Notes under the pieces: generated by a model
What the model was told of the DNA's origin: nothing
The model's database searches: none
The model's input: only the letters and a program-made list of their open reading frames with translations
Program-made: the position numbers and the translations under genes
In this document: positions 22,955 through 34,200 of the stretch, in pieces
How the letters are laid out: each line of letters begins with the position of its first letter
Numbering within the stretch: the stretch's first letter is position 1
NCBI GenBank assembly: GCA_023653785.1
Contig: JAMKCH010035192.1
Coordinates: 27,871 to 91,870 of the forward strand
DNA length: 64,000 bases
Direction of reading: 5' to 3'
DNA from: Ophioderma brevispina
Lineage: Eukaryota > Echinodermata > Ophiuroidea > Amphilepidida > Ophiodermatidae

Positions 22955-23309
22955 TAAAGGGGGATGGTCCAATTTAAGTATATGAAATTTTCATCTTGAC
23001 AGAATGGCTTTCACCCAAAAATCCCATCTGTAAAGTTTCGCGCCGATATTTCAATCCGTTTTGATGTGACAGCTAGAAACGTGATTTTGTGAGCCCCATA
23101 GAGTAGTGTAAAACTAATATTGGTCGACCAAAATGGAGTACACTTTCGCTCATAACTCCCAAACCAAACATCATTTAGCCCTAGCTAAGATTTCACAGGG
23201 TAAATGAGAAAAATAGTAGCTTTCTTCTGATATCAAAATTTCGACCACTTCCGGTAAAATCTGGGCTTCTGGGGACGAGGCTATTAGCGATTGGGCCATG
23301 GACCTTTAA
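22955..23309 (+). mobile_element. TTAA-ended MITE, family 1 (reference copy)
   Basis: The ends are TTAAAGGGGGATGGTCCAAT and the inverse of TTAAAGGTCCATGGCCCAAT. Internal landmarks are TTTCGCGCCGATATTTCAAT, GGTCGACCAAAATGGAG and ACTTCCGGTAAAATCTGGG. Copies or fragments lie at 1192-1522, 50905-51020, 53440-53786, 55090-55322 and 63888-64000. Confidence 0.75.
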
Positions 23310-23632
23310 AGGTGCTTGTTCCAATTTATGCGTATCATGTTCTCTACTTGATATGATAGCCTGGCATATTCTCACCACCAAGTTTTTTGGGAAACAAACT
23401 TGCAGTTTTGATGGTAGATGCAATAATGCATATTCACTACTGTGTTAATATTGATGGTTAATGATTAAAACAGTAGTTTTTTTGCCTCTCTTTTCAAATA
23501 GAAATTGATTTGAAGGTTGAAATTTCAGGACGACAATGAAAAAATACAGCCTTTCATCTGATATAAAAATTGATACTACTTCCAGGTAAGTTGGGGGTCT
23601 CAGAGGCAATCGGAATATGCACCTCTAAGTTG
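23303..23632 (+). mobile_element. TTAA-ended MITE, family 4
   Basis: It starts TTTAAAGGTGCTTGTTCCAA and ends with the inverse type GGAATATGCACCTCTAA. It directly abuts the family 1 copy to its left, sharing the TTTAA. Internal landmarks are GTTCTCTACTTGATATGA and GGGAAACAAACTTGCAG. Relatives lie at 24228-24365 and 39622-39803. Confidence 0.7.
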
Positions 23633-24227
23633 ACACAGGTGTTAAAATATTGTTTCAAAATGTATAATGCACCTTGTATATCTCAATAAACCTAAAGATG
23701 TCTAATAGTATAACCAACTTTTGAATTCAATTATTTTTTAATTACCGTAGTTCTTTCCTACATGAAACTACATGACTACATTGAACATCTCGTGTGATAC
23801 CTTAAGCCTACTGTCAGCCATCATAGCCATTTTCCTGGTTTGGAGAAATTTGATGACATGATATGACCCTCCAAGGAAATTCATCACGAAAGTAATAAAA
23901 AAGTGTTAATCCTTTTTGCCAGTCTTATGACTGATGAGTCATTATTTAAAAGCAAAATTGAAAGATTTGCATGTTACACATCCAGGCTGACGACTGTGTT
24001 ATCCAGCTAGCTCTTTGTGAGTATCTTCATGGGTAATCTACTACAAGCTACCTATACACAAACCATTGGCCCCTGGAAGTGCCAAACATTCCATTGTTGT
24101 TTGTTCTTCCCTGACAGATTTTACATGATTTGGACTACAAGATTTGAAAGTACTTACCATAAATGTACCATATTTATTACAAAATTGATCACAACCAAAG
24201 AGCTACGTGCCGATTCATTGCCTTGAC

Positions 24228-24365
24228 ATTAAAAGTGTTTGTTCTGATTTATGTCTACTGTGTTCTCTACATGATATGAGAGCCTGGCACTTGCACATAC
24301 GCTCCATCAAGTACCGTGGGAAACAGACTTGTGTTTTTATGACTTGTCTGCTTTTCTACACTGAA
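24228..24365 (+). mobile_element. Fragment of TTAA MITE family 4
   Basis: GTGTTTGTTCTGATTTATG, GTTCTCTACATGATATGAGA and GGGAAACAGACTTGTG match the left half of the 23303-23632 element. The right half is not recognisable. It lies just downstream of the donor of the EGF exon at 24.5 kb. Confidence 0.6.
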
Positions 24366-24458
24366 ATAATATGAAGCATGACATAATCTGAAAAATAATT
24401 TACTTTGTTAGTTACAGTCTCTATTTTTAAAATTGACAAAATTAACTTTTCAACTTAC

Positions 24459-24584
24459 GAACACATGATTTGCTTCCGTCGTCAAACTCAAAACCCTGAG
24501 AGCAGGTGCAGCGATGTCCCCCTCTGCGAGGTACGCAGGTGCCATTGTTACATATATTAGGATAGGCGACGCACACATTGGTGA
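24459..24584 (-). CDS. EGF-like module exon, intact (fibrillin/LTBP-like gene)
   Basis: A 126-nt exon with acceptor GATGTTTACCCCAG and a near-consensus donor GTAAGT, phase 1 at both ends. The translation is a complete EGF-like module with six cysteines (NVC, NIC, GTC, RC, TC, SC) and a CSQGFEFDDG C-terminal loop. The NICNNGTC segment is typical of the C2-C3 region of fibrillin and LTBP modules. There is no DxDEC calcium-binding start. Length, phase and spacing match the exons at 21.8 and 8.9 kb. The predicted product would be extracellular and disulphide-rich. Neither a signal peptide nor a first exon is in the window, so the gene continues outside it or lies in unrecognised exons. Confidence 0.88.
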
Positions 24585-24619
24585 CTGGGGTAAACATCAA
24601 CAGGATTTACACATTAGCC

Positions 24620-25560
24620 AAGATGCTTATGATCACATTCTCTAGTCGAGGTTGCATTGGTATTGACATGACCACTCCTAATATATTTGGTGTGTTAGTT
24701 GTTTTGTGTTGTAGAGTGCGTCTTTTTACAATTCTTGACAATTTGGGTTTGTCTTTGTTGTTGGTTGATTGTCTGGACTTTTTTTGCAAGTTCATTCTGA
24801 AGGACACATAATCTCCAGACAAGGGACAGGACAATGGTCACACTGCAGGTCAATTCTTGGAGGGTTCTGGTTTTTTCATCAGCGCATGGTCGACTAGCAA
24901 GAGGGTACAAGACATGTCCAGACAAATCCAATAAGACCTCAAAAAACTTCCAAAGAGGCACGACAAAACAAATCAGATTTCATGTTACCTACATTCCTAA
25001 TAATTTTTTGCTTTGCCAACAGACACAGAAATATTGCAATTGCATTTCAATATTAATAGAAACATTTTGGTTTAACAATGAAGAACCGAACTTCAGATGG
25101 TAAGTTGTAATTAGATGAGTTTCACATGCATTCTGAAAATGATGGATTAGCACTATGATCTGTTTAGCAATAAAGATTAAATTATTGTCAAATCCTATAC
25201 TTACGAAAGAAACGGAAAATGACAAATGTCACGTAATTAAAAAGTGTATAATGCTACAAAATGATATGTCAGTTTCCATTCCCACAGATTTTTGATACAT
25301 AACAGCTAGGTTCATATCAACACCAGGACATAAATGCTGTTACTTGAATATATTATTCGTCTAGAACAAAATCTATCACACATGCTAGAACATTGTATTT
25401 GAAGGATGACATTAAAAAACACCAAGAAGGATCGGCGAACTTGATATTAACTCCAACCAACTCTGATGCCTTGTGAATCACACAATAGTCAGTGTCTCTC
25501 GAGACTTGTTTATAGGTGACCAACCTCGTCTATTTTAGGACAATATAACTGCACCACTAT
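24620..25560. other. Intron-like sequence, nothing recognised
   Basis: Several overlapping short open frames occur on both strands near 24.6-25.2 kb, but none shows a motif, start context or conserved domain. I treat them as chance. Confidence 0.4.
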
Positions 25561-25568
25561 CGTTTTGA

Positions 25569-25692
25569 GGTCATTGGTGGAAATATGTGGTGTTGGTTTT
25601 GGGCCGAGGTATTTTTCGGAGGGAGCGTCAGCTCCCGAGGAAAAATACCGAAGGCCCCAAAACCAACACCAAAGATGTCACACAATGACCCG
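25569..25692. repeat. Long hairpin palindrome
   Basis: GGTGTTGGTTTTGGG at 25589 pairs with CCCAAAACCAACACC ending at 25670, and GGTATTTTTC pairs with GAAAAATACC. The centre is GGGAGCGTCAGCTCCC. Outer bases GGTCATT and AATGACC continue the symmetry. This is probably a small foldback element. Confidence 0.8.
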
Positions 25693-26869
25693 AAAAACAA
25701 GATGGTGCAAGTTTATTATTGTCATTCATAACCGTAGTTTTAATATTACCAAATAAACCTCACTTAAACTCAATTCAAGTTCTTGTGATAGCCGTCTCCC
25801 CGAAATATAATAGTAAAAGTCTCCAGGAACCCCGTAAATTAAAACTCATTATCCCAGAACAAGTTTTGACCATAAGGAAAAGTGCAAATTGAACTTGTTT
25901 GTGTAATCCCATGTTCAGGGGGGCATTCCGAGTGTCCAAAACTGAAAGTGGGGGAAGGAATGTTTCGCCATTTTTGCTGTTTTCAGAAGCGAGCTGGAAT
26001 TGATTACACTTTGTGTGTGTTTGTTATATAAAAATGTAAAATACAACTAGCGTATTAGCGATTAGTTAAACACCTGGGTATCTTTACGGATGAGGGATTG
26101 CTTGAAAAAGTAAGAGGCGAGGGGGGGGGCGCAGGAGGAAGATGAGACAGCAAGCAGCACAATAGGGGACCAGCGGGGTAGGGTGGTCTATATAGGAACA
26201 ATGACATTGACAGTGAAGGGGAAAAAAAAAGTCCTTTTTGAGTTTCTTGAATTAGCGGCTGGAATTATTTGTTTTCCCAAATGGAACAAAGGTACAAGCT
26301 TGTCGGAGGATTCAAATATACCATTTCCAATGAAGTGTACGGTAAATATTTTCCAGTGTTTCACCTCAACTTTTCTCTGTTATCCCTTATAACTACTAAG
26401 TAACGAGATCTCACGTCATCTGCATGGTGCCATAGTCATGAATACACGAATGATGCGCGTCCCGCATCCATAACCGTGAAATACCGCGTTTTTCCGGTAC
26501 CCAGAACCACTGTGTAGACCGTCGTGGATGTCAAAGTTCCCGGGGGGGCCTTGTTTTACCACGAAAAACAATAGTCAATTGTGTATCATGGTTATTATTT
26601 ACGCTAGGACGTTTGGAAAAGAGATAGCAGTACAAAAAAGTTCATAATGGACATGGGTAACATGGGTTTAAGGAAGAGATCGATGGGTCAGACATGCAGC
26701 GTTTGAGATTTTCACTACTCAGTTCAGGTAATAATGAACAAATGAAAATTTTTCTTGCTTCCTAGGTCTATGGAAAGGTTAGTGTAGTCGGACAGGTTCT
26801 TGTCCAACAATAAGTGTAATTACATTATTTTCATTTGAGCGGATCCATTGTTGAAGTTGAGGGGTGTGA

Positions 26870-27570
26870 AAAAAAGTAATTTAGTTTTGTTCATTCATCT
26901 ATTTATATTTGTATGCATTTATTTTGTTATCTTTGTCTATTTAAATTTAATTTTGTATATTCATTTCAAATTATTTCCATTTACAATTTTTCATTTTTGT
27001 ATTGTTCAGTTATCTCCACTTTGTGTAGTTACATTTTTATATAATATTTTAATTCATTTGCCATTTGTGTATTTGTGAATTGCATTTGGTTATGTATTTA
27101 TTTTGTTGTTTTTATATTTGCCTACATTTATTATATTTATTTGTGTTTTTGTTTTGTTTTTTATGTGCGATATTTAGGAATTTGTTATTGTCCACTATTG
27201 CTATTATTTTGTTAATCTTTGTCTATTTATTAATTTAATTGTGTTTATCAGCAAATTATAAACCATTTACATTTTTATTTCAGTTTTGTTTTAGATGTTG
27301 TTTTTTTATTCATTTAATAAACTTTGTGGATTACATTTTTACTATAATTTATTTTTTATTTCTCCATTGTGAATTTGCATTTGATTTTTTGTATGATTTT
27401 GTTTTCATATTTGTACATTCATTTTGTTTATTTGGTGTATTTGGTTTTGTTTATTTATTGTTGATTTGTTTTGTTTTATTTCTTTGTTTAACTTATTTCT
27501 CTTTATTTATTTAAGGTTCATTTTTGGTTATTTCCTTATTTGGTATTTTTATATCTTTGTATTGGTAATC
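26870..27570. repeat. T-rich low-complexity tract
   Basis: About 700 bp dominated by TTTATTTTGTT, TTCATTTTG and TTTGTTTATT-like words, strongly T-biased on the plus strand. Open frames here are phenylalanine, isoleucine and leucine-rich by composition only. It is likely a decayed ATTT/GTTT microsatellite or satellite. Confidence 0.75.
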
Positions 27571-29164
27571 ATTCTTCCAATTTGATTTTCCACCCCTCCA
27601 CTCCCCCACCCCCCTCTCCAGGGGGAACTATGGGGAAATCCCACACATGCACGTAGTGATTGATTTGCATATACATTCATGTCACTTGAAAGGTGCGTGT
27701 GCAATGTGCTGTACAATTACTCGATTCGCAAAAACACCCGGGTTGTTAAAGCACTGATTTTACATTTTTGTAAATGCGTTTTTGGTGGGAGAAAAAGTAC
27801 CCGTGTCGTCTGGTTTACTATTGAAAGAGCCCACGCCCTGGGATGTCATCGGTATCTGCTAGACCCGATTGCTCACAGTCACATGAGTCATGGTTGATTG
27901 AGCACCGCGTGCGAGTGATGACCATTACCCAAGATACCCGGTATAACTCAGGAATACTTTATTTGTTCAGTTGTTTGATCCAGAGCCCCTCCGGAGCTCT
28001 GATTTAGTCGTCGACGCTTAAAAATGACATGATGGGCTATAAATGTTGGCGTCTTATCCATTTTGTTTAGTCGAAAATGAACTGAATGTTGTAATCGGGT
28101 TTTGGCACGGCAGATACCATGTCCTACCGGCATGTGGCATGGGAAGTTCAGCCTAAGTTCAGGTAGGCAAGCAAGCTATGGGAATGAATTGTTTAAAATC
28201 TTTTTTTACCTTGCATATATTTATATTCAGTTGTTGAGTACTAAGGTTTATCGCACAAGGAGGTTGAACTGAAAAAGTGTCGAATTATTTTTAAAAATAA
28301 TTATAGTGTTTTGTATGCTTCAAGTCGCTTGTTATTTTGAGTTTGAAATCAAGGTTTTCGCCATGTCTGTCCCATCTTCGGGGCCCCAATCAATTTCATT
28401 TTACTATCTACGTCACACGCCGAGTCATTGTGTGAAGTCATTGTGCTCTCACAATGACCCGTGACGTCGCGCCGCGTATTTAGGAATAATACCATTGGAT
28501 TGGACGCGCTATTACAGGTTATTAATTACTGATAGGCAGCCTCTAGGTAGGTAAGATGGCCTAATTAGAATTTAATGGCACCTCACACAATTGTGTCAAT
28601 TGCATCACCATGGTATTTACATATCAAACTGTTACAGACATAAATAAAATACATTACAATGAATATTTCAACCCTTGTTAAATCCATTGACAACATATAA
28701 ACAGTCTATTCATATACCAAACACACCTTTCTTATTTTACATGTATCATAACATACAACTCTTAAATTTTTGGAATAACCAAGATACAATGTAATATCGG
28801 TAATACTAAACATATCTCTATAATGTTTTTTGGATGCCTTATTTTTGTTGTTTAAAAACCTAAAATGTTTTTAATATAGACATTAACACTTATGATTGCA
28901 TTGCTCCCGCTCTCATGCATAGTAAATATTACACAAAGATTTACACCCATCATTTAGAACATTAGACTAGTTGTCCCTTTTAGTCGCCTCTTAGACATGC
29001 AGGGATACATCAGCTTCTTCTTTACCCCAAGCCCGCAGGGGGCGCCAGCACCTAGGAATCTATATAATAATATGTGGCTAGTCTAGACTTGCCACTTAAA
29101 CATACACAATTAAAGCTTTTGATAATCCCCACACTATTTTCATGCACTATATTTTTGACCATAC

Positions 29165-29291
29165 CGAGGCAGGCTCCAACAGCAAAATCATAGTCGAAAT
29201 CCAGCTGGGCAATACGCAGTCAAAACCGTTGACTCTGTTCACACATGTACCATTGTTACAGATACCTGGGAAGCTAGGCAGTCATCGGCAA
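29165..29291 (-). pseudogene. EGF-like module exon with three small indels
   Basis: Acceptor TATTTTTAG and donor GTATGG bound a 127-nt segment that clearly encodes an EGF module, but not in one frame. Starting in phase 1 it reads ADDC. One base is then missing, after which the next frame gives FPGICNNGTCVNRVNGFDC. Two separate extra T residues follow, around the C5 and GF positions. Allowing one deletion and two insertions restores a 126-nt exon with all six cysteines. No cysteine or splice site has been lost by substitution. This pattern of indels without disabling substitutions fits either recent pseudogenisation or uncorrected assembly indels. It closely resembles the intact exon at 24.5 kb (ICNNGTCV in both). 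Confidence 0.75.
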
Positions 29292-29771
29292 CTAAAAATA
29301 ATAACAATAACAGCATAAAATCAAACTTACCTAGAAATTTTCCGTTCTTTGGTGTGTACACTCTCTAATTGAGAGAATATGACGGCGTGTTGCACCTTTT
29401 TGTATTAGCCAATATGCAAGCAAACAATATGCAGATGAGGTACTTAATATGTATATTGGTATACCAAAGTTTTCTGATTTCATGTTTTGAGGAGTCCAAG
29501 TGTTTAAAATATCGGAGCCGAAACATGATAATCATAAAATCGGATATTTACGCCCAAAATTTATCGGTCTCACGACAGTTTAAAATATTGGGCTCAACTG
29601 TGGTCTTGCCCAATATTTTTGCAACTCTATGCTCGACCAATAAATTTGGGCTCTATCCCATTTTCTATGAAAATTGGTCATTGCATCTGGTCCGAAAAGG
29701 AAGGGTTTACCTTTTTGGTTGACCAGAATGCATGCGCTCCTATGCACACAGGTGCTTCACGCACACAAGCC

Positions 29772-29920
29772 AATGGCGGATCCCGGATTCGAAAATGTCA
29801 AAATTACCGGTGGTGTCTGAAAGGCTGTAACTGGTCCCAACTAGCTCAAAATGGCTGATTTTGCAAGAATTGCAGAATTACCGTGAGGCCTCACGCCCCC
29901 TCCCTGGATCCGCGCGCGCC
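29772..29920. mobile_element. Short element with GGATCC-containing ends
   Basis: TGGCGGATCC at the left and CTGGATCCGCGCG at the right are roughly inverted. The block GGCTGATTTTGCAAGAATTG, followed by CAGAATTACCG, recurs inverted in the element at 31092-31236. About 150 bp and CpG-rich. Confidence 0.55.
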
Positions 29921-30283
29921 TGCATACATGCATACACATGCGCACATACACATACATCCGGACGGCGTGACAACCTTAGTAGTCTATAGCGGAACAGCCC
30001 ACAAAACTTTACAATCACACTTCACAGCATGTCTTACAATTACTAAAATTTAGGAGTTTCTAATTTAGTTTGGTCATGCAATAAAAATGCCATAAAAAGG
30101 TGTAAAAAATTGTGAAATGTGTTTTCTTATTAAGTTAAATAAATGCCTGCATGGCATCTGCTTAATTGATGCTCGTTTTCCTGTTTTCAGGCATGATGTT
30201 ATTACAGAATCGATTTGAAGGTTAGGATGTTTATGCATGCAAGCACATCTTCAACAAATTGCTTTTTTCCTTTCAAGACACTT

Positions 30284-30574
30284 AGGCTGCACTCTGAAAG
30301 GGGAGACTAACTTTAGTCCTGGGTTTAACCAGGTTAGTCCACAAAGTGGACCTTTTTTTCTTTCAATACGGTGCATTAAATGAAACAGATGGAGAAAATT
30401 CCTCATGAATGGGCCGTTCCGGCCCTTCCATGAGGATTTTCTCACCCATACAAAACAAACAAACGCAAAACCATTTTTAGAGTATGTGAAAGTAAAAAGG
30501 TCCACTTTTGTTTAAAAAATTGCATTTTCCAATTTTTTTCTCTAAAGTTTGGACCCTTTTCAGAATACCAGCCT
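30284..30574. mobile_element. Foldback MITE, third copy
   Basis: GGCTG.ACTCTGAAAGGGGAGACTAACTTTAG, GGTTAGTCCAC, TTCCTCATGAATGGGCCG and the end CAGAATACCAGCC match the nested pair at 20.7-21.25 kb. The right arm is more decayed than the left. Confidence 0.75.
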
Positions 30575-31091
30575 ATATCAACATGTGGGTCTTTAACAGT
30601 TTCTAATTAAATGCATAACACTTAATGTTTGAATTTCCAATGTGTAGTCACACATTTGTTCCACATTCAAACATATGAAAACTTTATTTTACCTATGAAG
30701 AGAATGTGGTAAATATGACCCCATTATATGCACCTTATTAAGAAGCAATAGTTTCAAATGTGAAGAGGTACCAAAAAGGTCACCAAAATGGGGTTTCCAA
30801 CTGACAATCATTATTGAGTACAGAGATATGTAGGGGGATATGTAGTCGGAATCTTATGTGGTCACAACTCAATATTTCTTTTGATGTAATGTGAATGAAC
30901 CCAATTTTTTTTTTTGTAATGATAAGGAGAAATATACTAATTTTCAAAAATATGTTCCCGTGTCTATATTATGATGTTCAAGGCTACTGGGCCAATCGGA
31001 TTACCAGGTTGTCCCACAAAACCCTATGGCATTTTAAAGATTTAGGTAATCAGGACTAATGCACTTCTATTCGCTGATGTAGTGCACGTTC

Positions 31092-31236
31092 AGGCGCGCG
31101 GATCTAGGAGGGGGCGCGCGCCTCCCGGTAAATCTGCAATTCTTGCAAAATCAGCCGCATATTTGGAAAGTTTAGCCTTTCTTCTCCCTCGGTAAATTTT
31201 ACGTTTTTTCCAAATTCCTGGATCCGCCCCTGACGT
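31092..31236. mobile_element. Second copy of the GGATCC-ended element (inverted)
   Basis: GCGCGCGGATCTAGG...CTGCAATTCTTGCAAAATCAG...CTGGATCCGCCCCTGA is the inverse arrangement of the copy at 29772-29920. Confidence 0.55.
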
Positions 31237-31239
31237 TAG

Positions 31240-34200
31240 TATCCATTGGTTACTGGTTCAAGCCTTGGCTCCTGCACCTGTTCCGAATTATGATTTGCCA
31301 TAGGATTTGTGTTGTGATCAATGTGATCAGTGGCTCAAACAAAGTTATCTTGAAGCCAGTTGACCTGGCAACGGTCTTATTCTAACATGCTCTACATCAG
31401 CAAATACTGAAATAGTGCACATTGTGTGTTCCCATAGCAAGCTCATGACAATGTGGCTACTCTGCATGAATGCAGATCCAGTGCTAGGACAAAACAATGG
31501 CTCCTAAACAGTTAAAAAGAATTTGAGAACTTGAGTTACGCCAAATTTTCATGCCAATTTGAATTCACATTTGCTGATAAGTTGCTGTCCTGCCCCCCCC
31601 AATTCCAAACAGCCTAGTAGTCATCACTGGCTCTAAACTATCCTCCAGAATTCATGAACGATATCTAAGAATGATCACTAAATGCCTTTCCATCTTCTTA
31701 CTAACTGCATTTCAACGCAAAACTAGTTTTTTTCCCAATATCTAACCTCTCCTTGCACATGATTGGTAGAGATTGTACATTTTGTAGAATTCCCTGACTT
31801 TTTCTTTACTATTCTCTGATCACTGAGGCATATTTCCTAACCTGAGACACCAACAATGTATTGGAAATCTATCGGAAACCACCTTTAACCACACCTTTGC
31901 AAGTTGCTGTTGTCCATTCGTTTTAGTTGTGATTATTCATATGTGTGAGTTCCTCACAGCAAGAGTGCAGGGCCTGCATAAGTGCCTGGAAGCACAACTG
32001 GGTTTTAAAGATTCATTTGGTGCAATCTCAGCAAATACAAGTTTTTTAACCTTTTTATTATACGCAACTATTTTTCTTCTCTCCTCTCAAGACTACAAAA
32101 TTCCTGAATTTTAGCACGATCTGTGACAATTCCACAAATACAGATTCCTACGGTACTCATACAGATGACAATATAGACCTGCCGCAAATATGGGGTCTCA
32201 TTTTAGGCCATATGGATGGGTCCTTTTACAAGTTTCAAAAGTTTTGAAAAAAATGGCCCAATTTTACCTGATAGAGCAAAAATGTGTGAAATTTGTAAAA
32301 AGAAATCAGAAAATTTAAGACAAGCTGTGCAAACATGTTATTTGACCAAATGTTGTGCCTCGAATATATACCGATGCTCCTTTTCTTGGAAAATTGAGTA
32401 AATTTTACATAATTGACATGGGTCTACTCTCAGATTCTCGGAGGCATGTCCCAACCCAAATTAAACTTGACCCCATGCTTTTCTTAAGCCCATGGCCACT
32501 CTTGTAATCGAAGATCATGCAAAATAGGATAACAAAATATCAGACTGACTAACAAACTTTCCAGACTTTTGTACTTTGTTTCTCCCCATTTCCCATCATC
32601 CTCTTCTGGGTATATATCGCAATAACACAACAGCCATCATCTCATGCACCATTTATTAGAATTTAAAATTCTGCCATACAAATGATGTTGAATGTCATTG
32701 ACATCCTGAAAGTAGCACCCTTCAATATTCTTCCATGGAAATATGGAACACAGGTCTATACATTTTTGTAGTCCATAGTTTGAAGAGCTTCTCAATGGCC
32801 GACTTAACCGTCACAGGCCTTGTCGCTTTCGTTTTACTCTACATAGCCCTCATCAAAACACCCTCTATCAGATGGTCCCTGTCCACACACGAGTTAGATT
32901 AGGGCAAATTACCAGAAATAATCAACACTCATTATACCTGTAGCAATATAAACATACAACGAATCAATTCGACAAGTCTGCTTTCTCGCTCTCACACCTT
33001 CGAAAATTTCTTGCAAGTTTGACACAGATCCCCTTATACATACATAATTCACATACTCAATTGTCAGTAGGTCAGAAAATAGGGCAAAGGTTGTGAGACT
33101 TGATGAAAATATTTTGTGCAGAGAACACTCTGCACTCTTGTTCATCGTAAATTATTGTCTTGTTCCTTTCTATCATAGTCTCTTAGGAGTTACTAAGAGA
33201 GATAATATGTATTAATCATTTGGTTTGACAGTATCTGGATGGGGGTCATTTATCATGTAAGCTATTAACAGAAAGCTTCAATTTATCATTTGGTTCAAAA
33301 ATAACTTGATGATGAACAAAAGTTGCAACTTGTCATCTACAAGGTTATTTATCAAAAATATGGATGTAAGATGTCCTCACGGCAGGGTCTGTTTCGTTAA
33401 AATAAGTTAATTTCTTTAGGCCCTATTTATGCTATTTTTGAATAAAGGCCAATGAATTTGAATTGTTAGTTTCCATTGACCGCCCGCGTCTTAAACGGCC
33501 CCCGGCGTCATTATTCATTATTTCAAAGATTTCATTTTTTTCAAAATTTAACCTGCTGAAATTCCAAGATTTAAAGCCAAATTCATTTAGACAAAAAACT
33601 GAAAATGGCACCATTATGCAAGGTCAAGACTATTATTTCTATGAGTGTCCTAACCCTCTCTACAAAATCTGAACGATGCGGAGAAAATTGTGTGCGGGAG
33701 ACTGTGATTCATCATGTTTAAATGATGCCTTGCGAAGATGACGATAGTCTACAACATAGCTAGTACAACGCGCACGGTTTCTTTTCGATGCACTATATCC
33801 AATGGCTATATCCCGCATAGGCGTATTTCAATGTGTAGGCTATCTGCAATGTTGATACACATGCATTTTTACAATGATGTTTATGAAGTGTCTGGGCGAG
33901 TTCCTGCTGGCCTTTGCCTAATAATTTTTTTTTAATAACTCTCACCCGTGTTAAAAATAAATTTTTTTAGCTTTTCTTTTTAATATTTTTAAAGTGTAAT
34001 TTCAGAATTTTGCAATAGGGAAGGCGGTAAATTAACAGGGGCAGATTTTGTAAATGTTGAAATGCAGGCAACATTTAATCTTTTTTGAGACGAGAAAAAA
34101 GTAAGCTGAAAAAAGTAAAAACAGTAAGAGCATTTCCAGGACGATCATTTGTTGTATCCCACGAACTGCTGAAATTGGTAATCTTGCAACATGCATACCT

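Noticed and set aside
26848..27514. Hydrophobic open frames resembling membrane proteins
   Set aside because: Phe/Ile/Leu content comes from the T-rich tract, not from coding selection.
29369..29722. 117-codon plus-strand open frame
   Set aside because: No motif and it is antisense to the EGF gene intron. Chance is sufficient.
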